Below, piece by piece: positions 1 through 9,320 of a DNA stretch of 64,000 nt (its first letter is position 1; every line of letters starts with the position of its first letter). Source of the stretch: an uncultured Faecalibacterium sp. GTDB taxonomy: Bacteria; Bacillota; Clostridia; Oscillospirales; Ruminococcaceae. The position numbers and the translations under genes are program-made. Under the pieces are notes generated by a model. It saw only the letters and a program-made list of their open reading frames with translations, had not been told where the DNA came from and did no database searches. Location: contig CAKSWG010000004.1 in the NCBI GenBank assembly GCA_934511465.1, forward strand, positions 37,778 through 101,777, in the 5' to 3' direction.

Positions 1-81
1 GTGCTCACTGAACATGCCGCCCAGTGCCACCAGCATCAGCACGATGCCATACAGCAGTGTATATTTGATCAGAAGCAGCAT
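1..81 (-). CDS. Nucleoside ABC transporter permease, second subunit (partial, N-terminus only)
   Basis: Only the first 27 codons lie in the window; the gene runs off the left edge. The ATG (positions 79-81) is one base after the TGA of the preceding permease gene and has a GGAGGG ribosome-binding site inside that gene's end. The visible peptide is hydrophobic (LLLIKYTLLYGIVLMLVALG), as expected for the first membrane helix of an inner-membrane permease. By analogy with BMP-type nucleoside importers (binding protein, double ATPase, two permeases), this is the second permease. The family call rests mainly on gene order because so little sequence is present. Confidence 0.75.
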   Translation of the reverse strand, partial: MLLLIKYTLLYGIVLMLVALGGMFSEH

Positions 82-82
82 A

Positions 83-1252
83 TCACTTGCCCTCCTTTTC
101 GGTTGCAGAGCTTGCAGGAGCAGCAGGCTCTGCGTTCACGTTGGTCTTGTCGGCATTCTTGAACAGCAGTGCGTGGATCTTGCCGCGGAACAGCATGGAG
201 AATGCGCACAGGTAGATGATGATGCCGCTGATCAGGTCCGAGATCTCGGTGGGGTAATACTTGGTGGAAAGGAAGGAGCCGCCCACCGAGATGTGGGAGA
301 TGAAGATGGCCGAGAAGATGGTGCCAATGGGGTTGGAGCTTGCCAGCAGTGCAACGGAAATGCCGTTGAAGCCCATGGCCGGCAGGCTGGTGGAGTTCAG
401 CGGGTTCCACTGGGACACATTGGAAAGATAGTACAGGCCCGCACCAAAACCGGCCAGCGCACCGGCAATGGCCATGGAGAGGATGATGTTCTTCTTCTCG
501 TTGATGCCGGCGTAGCGAGCAGCGCTCTTGTTCAGGCCGACTGCCTTGAGCTCATAGCCGAAGATGGTCTTGTTCAGCACCACCCAGATCAGAACTGCCA
601 CTGCTGCCGCCAGAAAGATGGCGATGGTGGTGCTGTTGGTCTGGAACAGCTTGTTCAGGCCAAAGTCCGGGATAAGGGACTGGGCGTAATCGGCGTTCTT
701 GCTCAGGTTCATGGTACGGGTGTTGCGCACATCGTACATGGGGCCGGTGCCGTTCTGGTAAATGAGCTCATTGACCAGATACAGGCCGATCCAGTTGAAC
801 ATGATGGAGGTAATGACCTCGTTGATGTTGAAGTAGGCCTTGAAGAAGCCGGGGATCGCACCCCAGAGACCGCCCAGAATGGTGGCGGCGATCAGGCAGA
901 CGAACCATGGCAGCTTGAGCATGATGGCGCAGTACAAAGCGCCGTAAGCGCCCAGCGTGTACTGACCCGCCGCGCCGATGTTGAACAGGCCGGTCTTGAA
1001 GGCAAACGCCACGGACAGACCGGTCATAATAAGGGGAGCCGCATTTGCCAGCTCCTTGCCGACGCCGTAGGGTGCGTCATGGAAGCCGCCCTTCAGGATG
1101 CGCACAAAGCCGTCGCCCCATGCGTGCGCCGGGTTGATGGCCAGCAGCACCAGAAAACCGACCACAAGGCCGATCAGGATGCACAGCAGAGCAGCCAGCA
1201 CACTGGTGATGGAGCTGTTCAGACTGCTGTGGGAAAGTTTTTTCTTGTTCAT
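83..1252 (-). CDS. Nucleoside/simple-sugar ABC transporter permease
   Basis: A 389-aa polytopic inner-membrane protein of the BPD_transp_2 family, the first of two permeases of a BMP-type nucleoside importer. There is a basic N-terminus, then about eight to ten hydrophobic segments. The cytoplasmic loop around residues 230-255 ('KAVGLNKSAARYAGI') is the coupling-loop region that contacts the ATPase in this family. The C-terminal tail is short and Ala/Glu/Lys-rich. It starts four bases after the ATPase stop and is followed one base later by the second permease, so the three are co-transcribed and probably translationally coupled. Cytidine deaminase and purine nucleoside phosphorylase just upstream support nucleosides as the substrate. 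Confidence 0.9.
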   Translation of the reverse strand: MNKKKLSHSSLNSSITSVLAALLCILIGLVVGFLVLLAINPAHAWGDGFVRILKGGFHDAPYGVGKELANAAPLIMTGLSVAFAFKTGLFNIGAAGQYTLGAYGALYCAIMLKLPWFVCLIAATILGGLWGAIPGFFKAYFNINEVITSIMFNWIGLYLVNELIYQNGTGPMYDVRNTRTMNLSKNADYAQSLIPDFGLNKLFQTNSTTIAIFLAAAVAVLIWVVLNKTIFGYELKAVGLNKSAARYAGINEKKNIILSMAIAGALAGFGAGLYYLSNVSQWNPLNSTSLPAMGFNGISVALLASSNPIGTIFSAIFISHISVGGSFLSTKYYPTEISDLISGIIIYLCAFSMLFRGKIHALLFKNADKTNVNAEPAAPASSATEKEGK

Positions 1253-1255
1253 GTG

Positions 1256-2794
1256 TTATTTGCTCTCCTTTCCCTGCTTGCGTGCGCCTGCCATATACAG
1301 GCCCAGCTCCTGCACGGTGGTGGTCTTGGGGTCAAATTCGCCCACGACCTCGCCCTCGTACATCACAAGGATGCGGTCGGACAGGTTCATCACCTCGTCC
1401 AGCTCCAGACTGACCAGCAGCACGGCCGTACCCTTATCGCGCTCGGCCACGATCTGGCGGTGGATGTATTCAATTGCACCAACGTCCAGACCGCGGGTGG
1501 GCTGGACTGCCACCAAGAGCTTCGGATCCTTATCGATCTCGCGGGCAATGATGGCCTTCTGCTGGTTGCCGCCGGACATGCTGCGCACGGTGGTCAGGCT
1601 GCCCTGACCGCTGCGCACATCATACTGCGCGATCAGCTTATCGGAGTATTCCCGCACCTTATCGCTGCGGATAAAGCCGCCCTTCTGGAACTCCGGCTGC
1701 CAGTAACGCTGCAGCACCATGTTGTTTTCCAGACTGTAGTCCAGCACCAGACCGTGCTTGTGACGATCCTCCGGGATGTGGCTCATGCCGTCCTTGGAGC
1801 GCTGACGGATGGTCTCATTGGTGATGTCCTTGCCGTCCAGCATGATCTTGCCGCTGCCGATCTTTTCCAGACCGGTCAGGCCGTAGACGAACTCGGTCTG
1901 ACCGTTGCCCTCGATGCCTGCAAGGCAGACGATCTCGCCCGCGTGTACCTGAAAAGAGACATTCCGGACTGCGTCCTTCTTGTGCTGGGCGTTGTGTATG
2001 GTGACGTTTTCCACATCCAGCACCACCCTGCCGGGGTCTGCGGGCTTTTTGTCCACCTGCAGCTGCACATCACGGCCCACCATCATGCGGGAAAGCTCTT
2101 CCTTGGTGGTATCCTTGATGTCCACGGTACCCATGCACTTGCCCTTGCGCAGAACTGTGCAGCGGTCCGCCACAGCCATGATCTCGTTGAGCTTGTGGGT
2201 AATGAACAGGATGGACTTGCCCTCCTTCTTGAACCCGCGCATGATCTCCATCAATTCGTCGATCTCCTGCGGGGTCAGCACTGCCGTGGGCTCGTCGAAG
2301 ATCAGGATCTCGTTGTCGCGGTACAACATCTTCAGGATCTCAACACGCTGCTGCATGCCAACAGAGATATCGCTGATCAGTGCATCCGGGTCCACGCGCA
2401 GGCCGTATTTTTCGCTCAGGGCCATTACCTTTTTACGTGCCTCGGCCTTCTGTAAAAAGCCCATCTTGTTGGGCTCCACGCCCAGAATGATGTTGTCCAG
2501 CACGCTGAAGCATTCCACCAGCTTGAAGTGCTGGTGCACCATGCCGATGCCCAATGCATTTGCATCATTGGGGTTGCGGATGGCAACCTCCTTGCCGTTT
2601 TTGCGGATCTGACCAGCTTCCGGCTGGTACAGGCCAAACAGCACGCTCATCAGCGTGCTTTTGCCGGCGCCGTTCTCGCCCAGCAGGGCATGTACCTCGC
2701 CTTTGCGCAGCTGCAGGGTGATATCGTCGTTTGCCTTGATTCCAGGGAACTCCTTGGTAATGTGGAGCATTTCGATCACAAAATCCTCTGCCAA
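1256..2794 (-). CDS. Nucleoside ABC transporter ATP-binding protein (two fused ATPase domains)
   Basis: A 512-aa cytoplasmic ATPase made of two tandem ABC domains, as in RbsA/YufO-type importers. The first domain has Walker A GENGAGKST (residues about 39-47) and a diverged signature (SVGMQQR). The second has a degenerate Walker A (GIEGNGQTE) and a good signature (MSGGNQQKAIIAREI), the usual asymmetry of this family. I place the start at a TTG (codon at 2792-2794) because AGGAG lies ten bases upstream and the protein then begins a few residues before 'IEMLHITKEFPG', as in relatives. An in-frame ATG at 2848 would add 18 residues but has a poorer ribosome-binding site. Between this gene and the upstream binding-protein gene is a terminator-like hairpin (2982-3016). 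Confidence 0.9.
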   Translation of the reverse strand: MAEDFVIEMLHITKEFPGIKANDDITLQLRKGEVHALLGENGAGKSTLMSVLFGLYQPEAGQIRKNGKEVAIRNPNDANALGIGMVHQHFKLVECFSVLDNIILGVEPNKMGFLQKAEARKKVMALSEKYGLRVDPDALISDISVGMQQRVEILKMLYRDNEILIFDEPTAVLTPQEIDELMEIMRGFKKEGKSILFITHKLNEIMAVADRCTVLRKGKCMGTVDIKDTTKEELSRMMVGRDVQLQVDKKPADPGRVVLDVENVTIHNAQHKKDAVRNVSFQVHAGEIVCLAGIEGNGQTEFVYGLTGLEKIGSGKIMLDGKDITNETIRQRSKDGMSHIPEDRHKHGLVLDYSLENNMVLQRYWQPEFQKGGFIRSDKVREYSDKLIAQYDVRSGQGSLTTVRSMSGGNQQKAIIAREIDKDPKLLVAVQPTRGLDVGAIEYIHRQIVAERDKGTAVLLVSLELDEVMNLSDRILVMYEGEVVGEFDPKTTTVQELGLYMAGARKQGKESK

Positions 2795-2981
2795 TCTGCT
2801 CACTCTCCTTTCGTGTCGTTTCGACACAGATACTTCTTTAGTATTCATTATACCTGATTTGCGGCAATTTGCACATGTCTTTTTTGCTTTTTGGCAGAAA
2901 GCACAGATAATAGTATTACTTTTGTGCTCTTTTCACGAAGAGTCCGCTGCATTTTTTCCGCATTACGCCAATAGCTGACAG

Positions 2982-3016
2982 AAAAAGCGGGGCACCCCGC
3001 AACAGGGTGTCCCGCT
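2982..3016 (-). terminator. Hairpin with T-tract between the binding-protein and ATPase genes (attenuator or leaky terminator)
   Basis: On the minus strand a 12-bp stem (AGCGGGACACCC with its near-perfect complement, one G-T wobble) is followed by TTTTTC. It sits about 40 bases after the binding-protein stop and 190 bases before the ATPase start. In ABC importers such hairpins let the binding protein be made in excess over the membrane parts; that role is inferred here. Confidence 0.75.
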
Positions 3017-3058
3017 CCATATTGCTGTTGTCAGTAGGCAAGTCTGCCCGCAAACCAA

Positions 3059-4234
3059 TTACTGGATGTAGTTGACGGTGGTGAACTCGCTGACGGTGGG
3101 CTTGGTAGCATCGTCGGAGCTGTTATCCACAACGATCTCGCCGCTCTTGATCTTGCCCTTGACTTCCTCGTACTCGTCGGTGGTGAAGGACTCGAAGTTC
3201 CAGCTGTCTGCATCGGTGGGCAGGCCGATATAATCGCCGTCCTCCAGACCGAAGTTGCCATTGGAACCTGCGATGTCGCCCCAGCTGCCGGCCTCGATAT
3301 CAGCCAGAGCAGTGTTGACAGCCTCGGACAGGCCCTTCATAGCGGAGGTGATGAACGGGTTATAAGCGTAGGTGCCATCTGCAACGCCGTTTGCACCGAT
3401 GTAGTTCTGGTCAACGTCAACGCCGATGACGTAGCCGTTGTTCTTCAGAGCAGCCTCAACAGCGGAGGTGTAGATGCCGCCGCCGCAGGCAAAGACGACC
3501 TGAGTGCCGTTGGAGTACCAGCCCTCCATACGGGAGGTGATGTTTGCATCACCGTAGAACTGGCCGCCGTAGAAGTAGTTGATCTCGATGTTCTGGCCCA
3601 GCTCAGCAGCAGCAGCGTCAGCGCCCTGCACGAAGCCGTAGCCGTAACGGATAACAGCGGGAACAGCCATGCCGCCCAGGAAGCCCAGCTTGGTCTTGCC
3701 GTCCTTTGCAATGGCGTAGCCTGCCAGATAGCCTGCCTGCTCCTCCTTGAAGGTGATGCAGTAGCAGTTGGCGGGGATGGCGTCGGTGCCGATATCGCCC
3801 TGAGTCACATCGATGGCGATGAACTTGACATCGGGATACTGGTCAGCAGCCCATGCCAGAGAAGCGCCGTACAGGTAGCCGACGCAGACGATCACATCAG
3901 CGCCGTCGTTGACAGCCTGACGGATCATGGTCTCGCGGTCCTCATCGGAGGCGTCAGCCTCGGGGATGTAGTACTGGCAGTCGTCGCCCATGTAGCCGGA
4001 AACAGCAGTCCAGCATGCCTGATTGAAGCTCTCGTCATCGATCGTACCGGTATCGCAGGTCAGAGCCACCTTGACGATCTTCTCACCGCCCTCAGCAGCA
4101 GAGGAAGCGGTGGAAGCAGCAGCGGAAGAAGCAGTGCTGGCAGAAGAAGCGGAAGAACCGCCGCAGGCGGTCAGAGCAGCAGCAGCGGCAGCAGCGCCAG
4201 CCACAGCCAGAAAATTACGACGAGAAATCTTCAT
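3059..4234 (-). CDS. bmpA: BMP-family nucleoside-binding lipoprotein
   Basis: A 391-aa extracytoplasmic substrate-binding lipoprotein of the BMP/Med family, feeding nucleosides to the adjacent ABC permeases. The start at 4232-4234 is chosen because AAAAGGAGAG precedes it; an upstream in-frame ATG at 4297 lacks a site. The signal peptide has an Ala-rich core ending in a lipobox (LTAC-GG, Cys about residue 24), then an Ala/Ser linker. Its n-region reads SRRNFL, close to the twin-arginine consensus, so Tat export is possible. Mature-domain landmarks include 'GTIDDESFNQACW' and 'GVDVDQNYIG', typical of the family. A strong promoter (4309-4337) lies directly upstream. Confidence 0.93.
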   Translation of the reverse strand: MKISRRNFLAVAGAAAAAAALTACGGSSASSASTASSAAASTASSAAEGGEKIVKVALTCDTGTIDDESFNQACWTAVSGYMGDDCQYYIPEADASDEDRETMIRQAVNDGADVIVCVGYLYGASLAWAADQYPDVKFIAIDVTQGDIGTDAIPANCYCITFKEEQAGYLAGYAIAKDGKTKLGFLGGMAVPAVIRYGYGFVQGADAAAAELGQNIEINYFYGGQFYGDANITSRMEGWYSNGTQVVFACGGGIYTSAVEAALKNNGYVIGVDVDQNYIGANGVADGTYAYNPFITSAMKGLSEAVNTALADIEAGSWGDIAGSNGNFGLEDGDYIGLPTDADSWNFESFTTDEYEEVKGKIKSGEIVVDNSSDDATKPTVSEFTTVNYIQ

Positions 4235-4308
4235 AAGAAACTCTCCTTTTATTTTAAAAAATCGCGTCAAATAAATAAAATGCGCACATTTGCACATTTA
4301 TCGATTCC

Positions 4309-4337
4309 AGTATAGCGGCAAGCCGCACCGGATGCAA
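4309..4337 (-). promoter_or_regulatory. Sigma-A promoter of the bmpA transporter operon
   Basis: Read on the minus strand: -35 TTGCAT, 17-base spacer, -10 TATACT, about 75 bases before the bmpA start. The segment GCTTGCATCCGG around the -35 recurs at the same place in the deoB promoter (14847-14875). Confidence 0.75.
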
Positions 4338-4514
4338 GCAAATTCCGATTACAAAATCTTTACAATAATTTTGTGAGTTTTCATTAAAAGTAGCATTTAT
4401 GCACAAATTTGCCGTAGTTCCGGCCATTTTTTGCGCACTTCCTGCGGCCGCCGCGTATTGCACGCACCGTCGTCACTTTATTGTTCTACAGTGAGCATCT
4501 CCGTCTCCGCACGG

Positions 4515-4961
4515 TCACTCCACGGCGCTGTTGCCCGCCACGTTGGAGGGGCCAAAGCCGAAGGGCAGCAGCTCGTCCATGCTGCGCTCGATAAAATCAT
4601 CCGGCGTTTTGGCCATGATCACGTTCAGCTCCGGCCCGCCGAATTCAAACAACGCCTGACGGCACACGCCGCAGGGCGAGGTGATCTGCTTGTTCACCTC
4701 GCCGCGGCGGCTGCCCACCACGGCAATATCGGTAAACTCGGTCACACCCTCGGCCACTGCCTTGAACAGGGCGGTGCGCTCGGCGCAGCTGGTGGGGGTA
4801 AAGGCGGCATTCTCCACATTGCAGCCGGTAAAAATGCGGCCATCCTTGGCGCGCAGGGCGGCGCCCACCATAAAATCACTATAAGGCACGTAGGCTTTTT
4901 CCCGCGCAGCCAGCGCCATGCGGATGAGCTCCTTCTTTTCTTCCAAGGTCAGATCGGTCAT
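4515..4961 (-). CDS. cdd: Cytidine deaminase
   Basis: A 148-aa zinc enzyme that deaminates cytidine and deoxycytidine to (deoxy)uridine in pyrimidine salvage. The signature is complete: NVENAAF, then TSCAER (zinc Cys plus catalytic Glu), then PCGVCRQAL (two further zinc Cys), matching the small tetrameric class. The start at 4959-4961 is preceded by AAAAGGAGTGA; a longer frame to 5009 has no ribosome-binding site. It lies about 90 bases after deoD on the same strand and 280 bases before bmpA, making a deoD-cdd pair next to the nucleoside importer. Confidence 0.95.
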   Translation of the reverse strand: MTDLTLEEKKELIRMALAAREKAYVPYSDFMVGAALRAKDGRIFTGCNVENAAFTPTSCAERTALFKAVAEGVTEFTDIAVVGSRRGEVNKQITSPCGVCRQALFEFGGPELNVIMAKTPDDFIERSMDELLPFGFGPSNVAGNSAVE

Positions 4962-5049
4962 ATCCGTCACTCCTTTTTTGGTTTTCAGGGGTCGAAAACA
5001 GCGCGGCAAGCCCTTTTGCAGGCAAACCGCGCTGTATGCGTCTGATCGT

Positions 5050-5769
<720 letters not shown>

Positions 5770-5841
5770 AAGATCATCTCTCCTTTTCTGTTACATAATA
5801 CAGCAGATGGGCTTTCTCCGGAGAAAAAGCCCTCTGCAAAC

Positions 5842-7725
5842 TTACCTATACTTGCTGCGGTTGAACACATTCTGCGGCGCGATGTAGCTGCCGTTGCGGC
5901 GGATCTCAAAGTGGCAGTGGTTGCCGCTGGAGCGTCCGGTGCTGCCCACATAGCCGATCAGCTGGCCCTGCTTGACCGTCTGGCCGGAGTGCACCGCCAG
6001 CGACAGGCAGTGCGCATACACGGTGGTGTAGCCATTGCCGTGGCTGATGATGATGGAGTAGCCATAGCCCGTGCCCGCGCCGGCCTTGTTGTAGCCGGCC
6101 TTGGTAACGGTGCCGCCTGCGGATGCATAGATAGGCGTGCCAGCCGCAGCGCAGATATCCACGCCCTTGTGGCCGCTGCCATACCAGCGCGAGCAGTAAC
6201 GATAACCGGGCACCGGCCAGATGAACTGCCCGCTGCCGGTGATGTAAGCGGTGCTGCTGGTCACCTTCTTGGTGCCTTCCACGATCTTTTCGGCGACAGG
6301 CTCCTGCACCACTTCGGTGCTCAGGATCTTCTGGGAAAGCTGGATGCCGTCGGTGTTGTAAACGCGCTGGGCTGTGATCTGGCGCAGGCCGTTCACACCG
6401 GTCTGCACCGTCTTTTTGGTACCCACCGTGTACTCGCTGGATTTGCTGGTCTCGGTGGAGTACGGGATCTCCTCCTGCCATGTCTCCACCTTGGTGATGC
6501 GCACTTCCAGCATAGCTTCCTGCTTGGTGACGATCAGCTGGTCACCCGCCTGAATGTTGGAGTTTTCGGTCAGGGCGCCGCCCTTGAAGCTAGTGTTCAG
6601 CTCGCACAGCTCGCGGAAGGTCAGGTCGTTCTTCTGGGCAATGCTCCACAGGGTATCGCCCGCCTGAACGGTGTAGATCTTCTCCTGCTGCTGCACGCCG
6701 GAAAGCTCGTTTTCCACATCTGCTTCATCCTGAAAGCTGTCGTTGAAGTAGATACCGTTCTCCAATGTGACTTCCTTGTTGAATCCCACGGTCACGTTGG
6801 AGTTTTCCGGGTCCTCGTAGGGCTCCAGCAGGCTGCTCAGGTAGCTTTGCAGGCTGACGCCGTCGGTGCACACAGCGGTCAGCTCGCCGTCCAGATACAG
6901 GGCCGTGCCCTCGCTGATCTGGTCGCTGGCGCTCTTCAGGATGGCGTCGGCCATCTCGTTCTCATCCAGCGTCTTGTGCGCCACGGTAACGGTGTAAGTA
7001 GGCTCCACGGTCCACTTGGCATGGTCGGTGCCTGCGTAATTGATGCGTTCCTGCACTGCCTCGCGGGCCGAGTTGAACACATCCTCGTTGGCCACATAGC
7101 CCACGGTCTGGCCGTCCACCTGCACTTCCAGCGCGTAGGGCTGGCGGATGGTGTTGTTGAACACCGTCACCATGATGGCCAGCGCACACACCGGCAGCAC
7201 ATACATGGCCATGCGCGGCAGTGTTTTCAGGTTGCGGCGCACACCGCTCACAAGGAAGTGCACGCTCTCACGGCAGGCTTCGGCAAAGCCCTTTTCCCTG
7301 CGCACCCGGCGGGCATGGACGATCAGCGCGCCGCAGCCGCGGAAGAACAGCGCAACGGGCCCGAACAGGTCCCGGAACATCTGTGCCGCCCCCGGGAAGG
7401 CCATGGCCGCTGCGTTTGCCAGCAGGGCCGTAACGGCATGCCACAGCCACAGCCAGCCGCCGCGGATGCCGCGCCCGGCGCGGACGAATACGTACTCGGT
7501 GGAGTAGCCCAGTGCGTACAGCGTTTCGCCGATCACCGGCACAGCGGAATACTGGGCCAGCTTTCGGCCAAAATCGTTGACGTGATTCTGGGTCTTACGG
7601 CGCAGCCGGTGCCGGTGCAAAAGACCGATGCATTGCAGCTGTGCCCAAAGGGAGCGCAGCTTCTGGCCGCGCTTGTGCTTTCGCGGTGCGGCGGGCTGCT
7701 GCTCCTTTGTTTTTTCTTCGATCAA
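5842..7725 (-). CDS. Membrane-anchored cell-wall endopeptidase with LysM, G5 and M23 domains
   Basis: A 627-aa predicted peptidoglycan hydrolase. Order: basic N-terminal cytoplasmic region with amphipathic stretches, one clear membrane helix (about 172-190), an extracellular segment, LysM (about 350-400, 'VQAGDTLWSIAQ'), G5 (about 406-483) and an M23 peptidase domain (about 504-620). M23 zinc ligands are visible in GHKGVDI and HCHFE. LysM and G5 would bind glycan. I choose a TTG start (7723-7725) with AAGGAG nine bases upstream. A predicted promoter at 7841-7868 would start transcription at about 7834, next to the ATG at 7833, so that longer start would have no leader. DipM/MepM-like cell-separation roles are inferred. 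Confidence 0.88.
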   Translation of the reverse strand: MIEEKTKEQQPAAPRKHKRGQKLRSLWAQLQCIGLLHRHRLRRKTQNHVNDFGRKLAQYSAVPVIGETLYALGYSTEYVFVRAGRGIRGGWLWLWHAVTALLANAAAMAFPGAAQMFRDLFGPVALFFRGCGALIVHARRVRREKGFAEACRESVHFLVSGVRRNLKTLPRMAMYVLPVCALAIMVTVFNNTIRQPYALEVQVDGQTVGYVANEDVFNSAREAVQERINYAGTDHAKWTVEPTYTVTVAHKTLDENEMADAILKSASDQISEGTALYLDGELTAVCTDGVSLQSYLSSLLEPYEDPENSNVTVGFNKEVTLENGIYFNDSFQDEADVENELSGVQQQEKIYTVQAGDTLWSIAQKNDLTFRELCELNTSFKGGALTENSNIQAGDQLIVTKQEAMLEVRITKVETWQEEIPYSTETSKSSEYTVGTKKTVQTGVNGLRQITAQRVYNTDGIQLSQKILSTEVVQEPVAEKIVEGTKKVTSSTAYITGSGQFIWPVPGYRYCSRWYGSGHKGVDICAAAGTPIYASAGGTVTKAGYNKAGAGTGYGYSIIISHGNGYTTVYAHCLSLAVHSGQTVKQGQLIGYVGSTGRSSGNHCHFEIRRNGSYIAPQNVFNRSKYR

Positions 7726-7840
7726 AAGGTCTTTCTCCTTCCTTGCCGCCAATGCACACAGCGGTGCCGGGGACAGACGGCGGCGGTCTATGCCGTGCAT
7801 GGCCTTTCCAGCAGGCCCATGCACGCAATGCACTTATTTT

Positions 7841-7868
7841 ATTATACACCCTGCCCGCATTGAAACAA
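7841..7868 (-). promoter_or_regulatory. Sigma-A promoter of the M23 peptidase gene
   Basis: Minus strand -35 TTGTTT, 16-base spacer, -10 TATAAT. It gives a leader of about 108 bases to the TTG start at 7725. Confidence 0.6.
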
Positions 7869-7900
7869 GCATTGTCACAAAATTTGGGCGGTTCTTTCAC

Positions 7901-8824
7901 TTACTTTTCACGAATCAGCCGTTCCATGTCCTGTGGCAGCGGGCTTTCCACCGTGACAAGCGTGTCGTGTTCGCTTACCGGCACCTGCACGCGGATGCCG
8001 CCGGGCTGTCGGGTGTACACCGGCACCCGGAAGGTCTGCTTTGCGCAGTGCAGCGCCTGCCGCCCGATGCGTGCCCGGCTGCCGCCGTAAAGATCGTCTC
8101 CGGCCAGCGGGTGACCGATGGACGCAAAGTGGACCCGGATCTGATGGGTGCGGCCCGTCACCGGCACGCAGGCGGCAAGGCTGAGGCCGTTTTGCACCTT
8201 TAAAATAGTGTATTCGGTGCGGCTGGGCTTGCCATCCGGCGTCACGCACCGGCCAATGATGCTCTCCGCCTGCCGGCCGATGGGCGCATCGATGACGCCC
8301 GGGCCCAGCGGCAGCTCGCCCTCCACAATGGCGTAATAGAGCTTTTCTACATTCTGGGCCAGCAGCGGCGCGGCATAGGCATGCTTTGCAGCCAGCACCA
8401 GACCGCTGGTGTCCTTGTCGATGCGGTTCACCGGGCGGAACACCGGGCTTTCGCCGTGCTGCGCGGCCCACGCGGCATAGCCGTTGGCCAGCGTATCATA
8501 GGGGTAGTTCAGGGTAGGGTGCACAGCCAGATGCGGCGGTTTTTCCAGCACGATGGCAAAGGCGTCCTCGTAGATCACCTTGACCGGGACTTCCGGCTGC
8601 GGGGCCACGCCTTCGCCGTCTGGCGGCAGTGCAAAATGCACCACCTGCCCCGGATACACCCGGCGGTTGGCAAGGGTGGGCACACCATCCGCAAAAAAGC
8701 CGCCGCCATGGAACTTAACGGCACGGGCCAGCTCGGTGGAAACAGCGCACTGGCGCAGAAAATTGCGCAGCAGCGTGCCGTGCGCGTTCTGCGGTGCGTC
8801 TGGCACCGTAAATTCCAGCTGCAT
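7901..8824 (-). CDS. RluA-family RNA pseudouridine synthase
   Basis: A 307-aa enzyme that isomerises uridine to pseudouridine in rRNA or tRNA. The catalytic motif RIDKDTSG (active Asp) and the later 'GRTHQIRVHF' and 'HPLAGDDLYGG' motifs are intact. The N-terminal ~80 residues resemble an S4-like RNA-binding region, as in RluD-type members. The exact target (RluA, RluC or RluD class) cannot be told from sequence alone. Start: ATG at 8822-8824 with GGAAGG ten bases upstream; the ATG at 8830 is an alternative two codons longer. It diverges from rnpB. Confidence 0.88.
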   Translation of the reverse strand: MQLEFTVPDAPQNAHGTLLRNFLRQCAVSTELARAVKFHGGGFFADGVPTLANRRVYPGQVVHFALPPDGEGVAPQPEVPVKVIYEDAFAIVLEKPPHLAVHPTLNYPYDTLANGYAAWAAQHGESPVFRPVNRIDKDTSGLVLAAKHAYAAPLLAQNVEKLYYAIVEGELPLGPGVIDAPIGRQAESIIGRCVTPDGKPSRTEYTILKVQNGLSLAACVPVTGRTHQIRVHFASIGHPLAGDDLYGGSRARIGRQALHCAKQTFRVPVYTRQPGGIRVQVPVSEHDTLVTVESPLPQDMERLIREK

Positions 8825-8884
8825 GTGCATCCCGCCTTCCGCATCAAAAAATGTATTGATTATTATACCAAAAAACGCTTGTGC

Positions 8885-8913
8885 TTGCAAATCCCGTTTT
8901 TTTATGGTATCAT
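8885..8913 (+). promoter_or_regulatory. Promoter of rnpB
   Basis: -35 TTGCAA, exactly 17 bases, -10 TATCAT, with the first base of the RNase P P1 helix eight bases after the -10. The fit between promoter spacing and RNA 5' end supports both calls. Confidence 0.8.
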
Positions 8914-8920
8914 GAGGAGC

Positions 8921-9266
8921 GGAAAACGAGTGGAACATACGGCGGCGGGGCGGCATTGACCGCTCTGAGGAAAGTCCGGGCCTCACAGAGCACGGTAACT
9001 GCTAACGGCAGCCGAGGGTGACCTCAGGGAAAGTGCAACAGAAAACAAACCGCCGCAGCAATGCGGTAAGGATGAAACGGCGAGGTAAGAGCTCACCAGC
9101 GCATGGGTGACCATGCGGCTTTGTAAACCCTACCGGAAGCAACGCCTATATGGGACGTACAGCGCTGCTCGCGTGTCCCGAAGGCGGCACGAACCTGTCA
9201 GCAATGGCAGGTCTAGACAGATCGTCGTTTAATACAGAACCCGGCTTACGGTCTATCTCGTTTTCC
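8921..9266 (+). ncRNA. rnpB: RNase P RNA, bacterial class A
   Basis: Catalytic RNA of RNase P, which trims tRNA 5' leaders. The ends form a perfect 10-bp P1 helix: GGAAAACGAG at 8921-8930 pairs with CTCGTTTTCC at 9257-9266. Universally conserved stretches occur in order: GAGGAAAGTCCGGGC, ACAGAAA, GGTAAGGATGAAACGG followed by AGGTAAGAGCTCACC, GAAGCAACGCCTATATGG, and ACAGAACCCGGCTTAC near the 3' end. Length of about 346 nt fits class A. It has its own promoter and a terminator at 9283-9320. Confidence 0.96.
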
Positions 9267-9282
9267 ATTTTTATGGTTTTTC

Positions 9283-9320
9283 AAGGCGCTGTCTGCACCC
9301 GTGCAGACGGCGCTTTGTTT
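9283..9320 (+). terminator. Terminator of rnpB
   Basis: A GC-rich hairpin (GTCTGCAC with GTGCAGAC at the loop end, extended by AAGGCGC/GCGCTT) followed by TTTGTTTTG, starting 17 bases after the rnpB 3' end. Confidence 0.8.

Noticed and set aside
14..2455. A plus-strand open frame of about 800 codons over the nucleoside ABC genes
   Set aside because: Antisense of well-supported ABC genes, low-complexity composition and no ribosome-binding site.
5803..5836. Hairpin GCAGAtGGGCTTT / AAAGCCCtCTGC after the M23 gene as a terminator
   Set aside because: The stem is good but no T-tract follows on the minus strand, so it is only a possible processing or pausing site.
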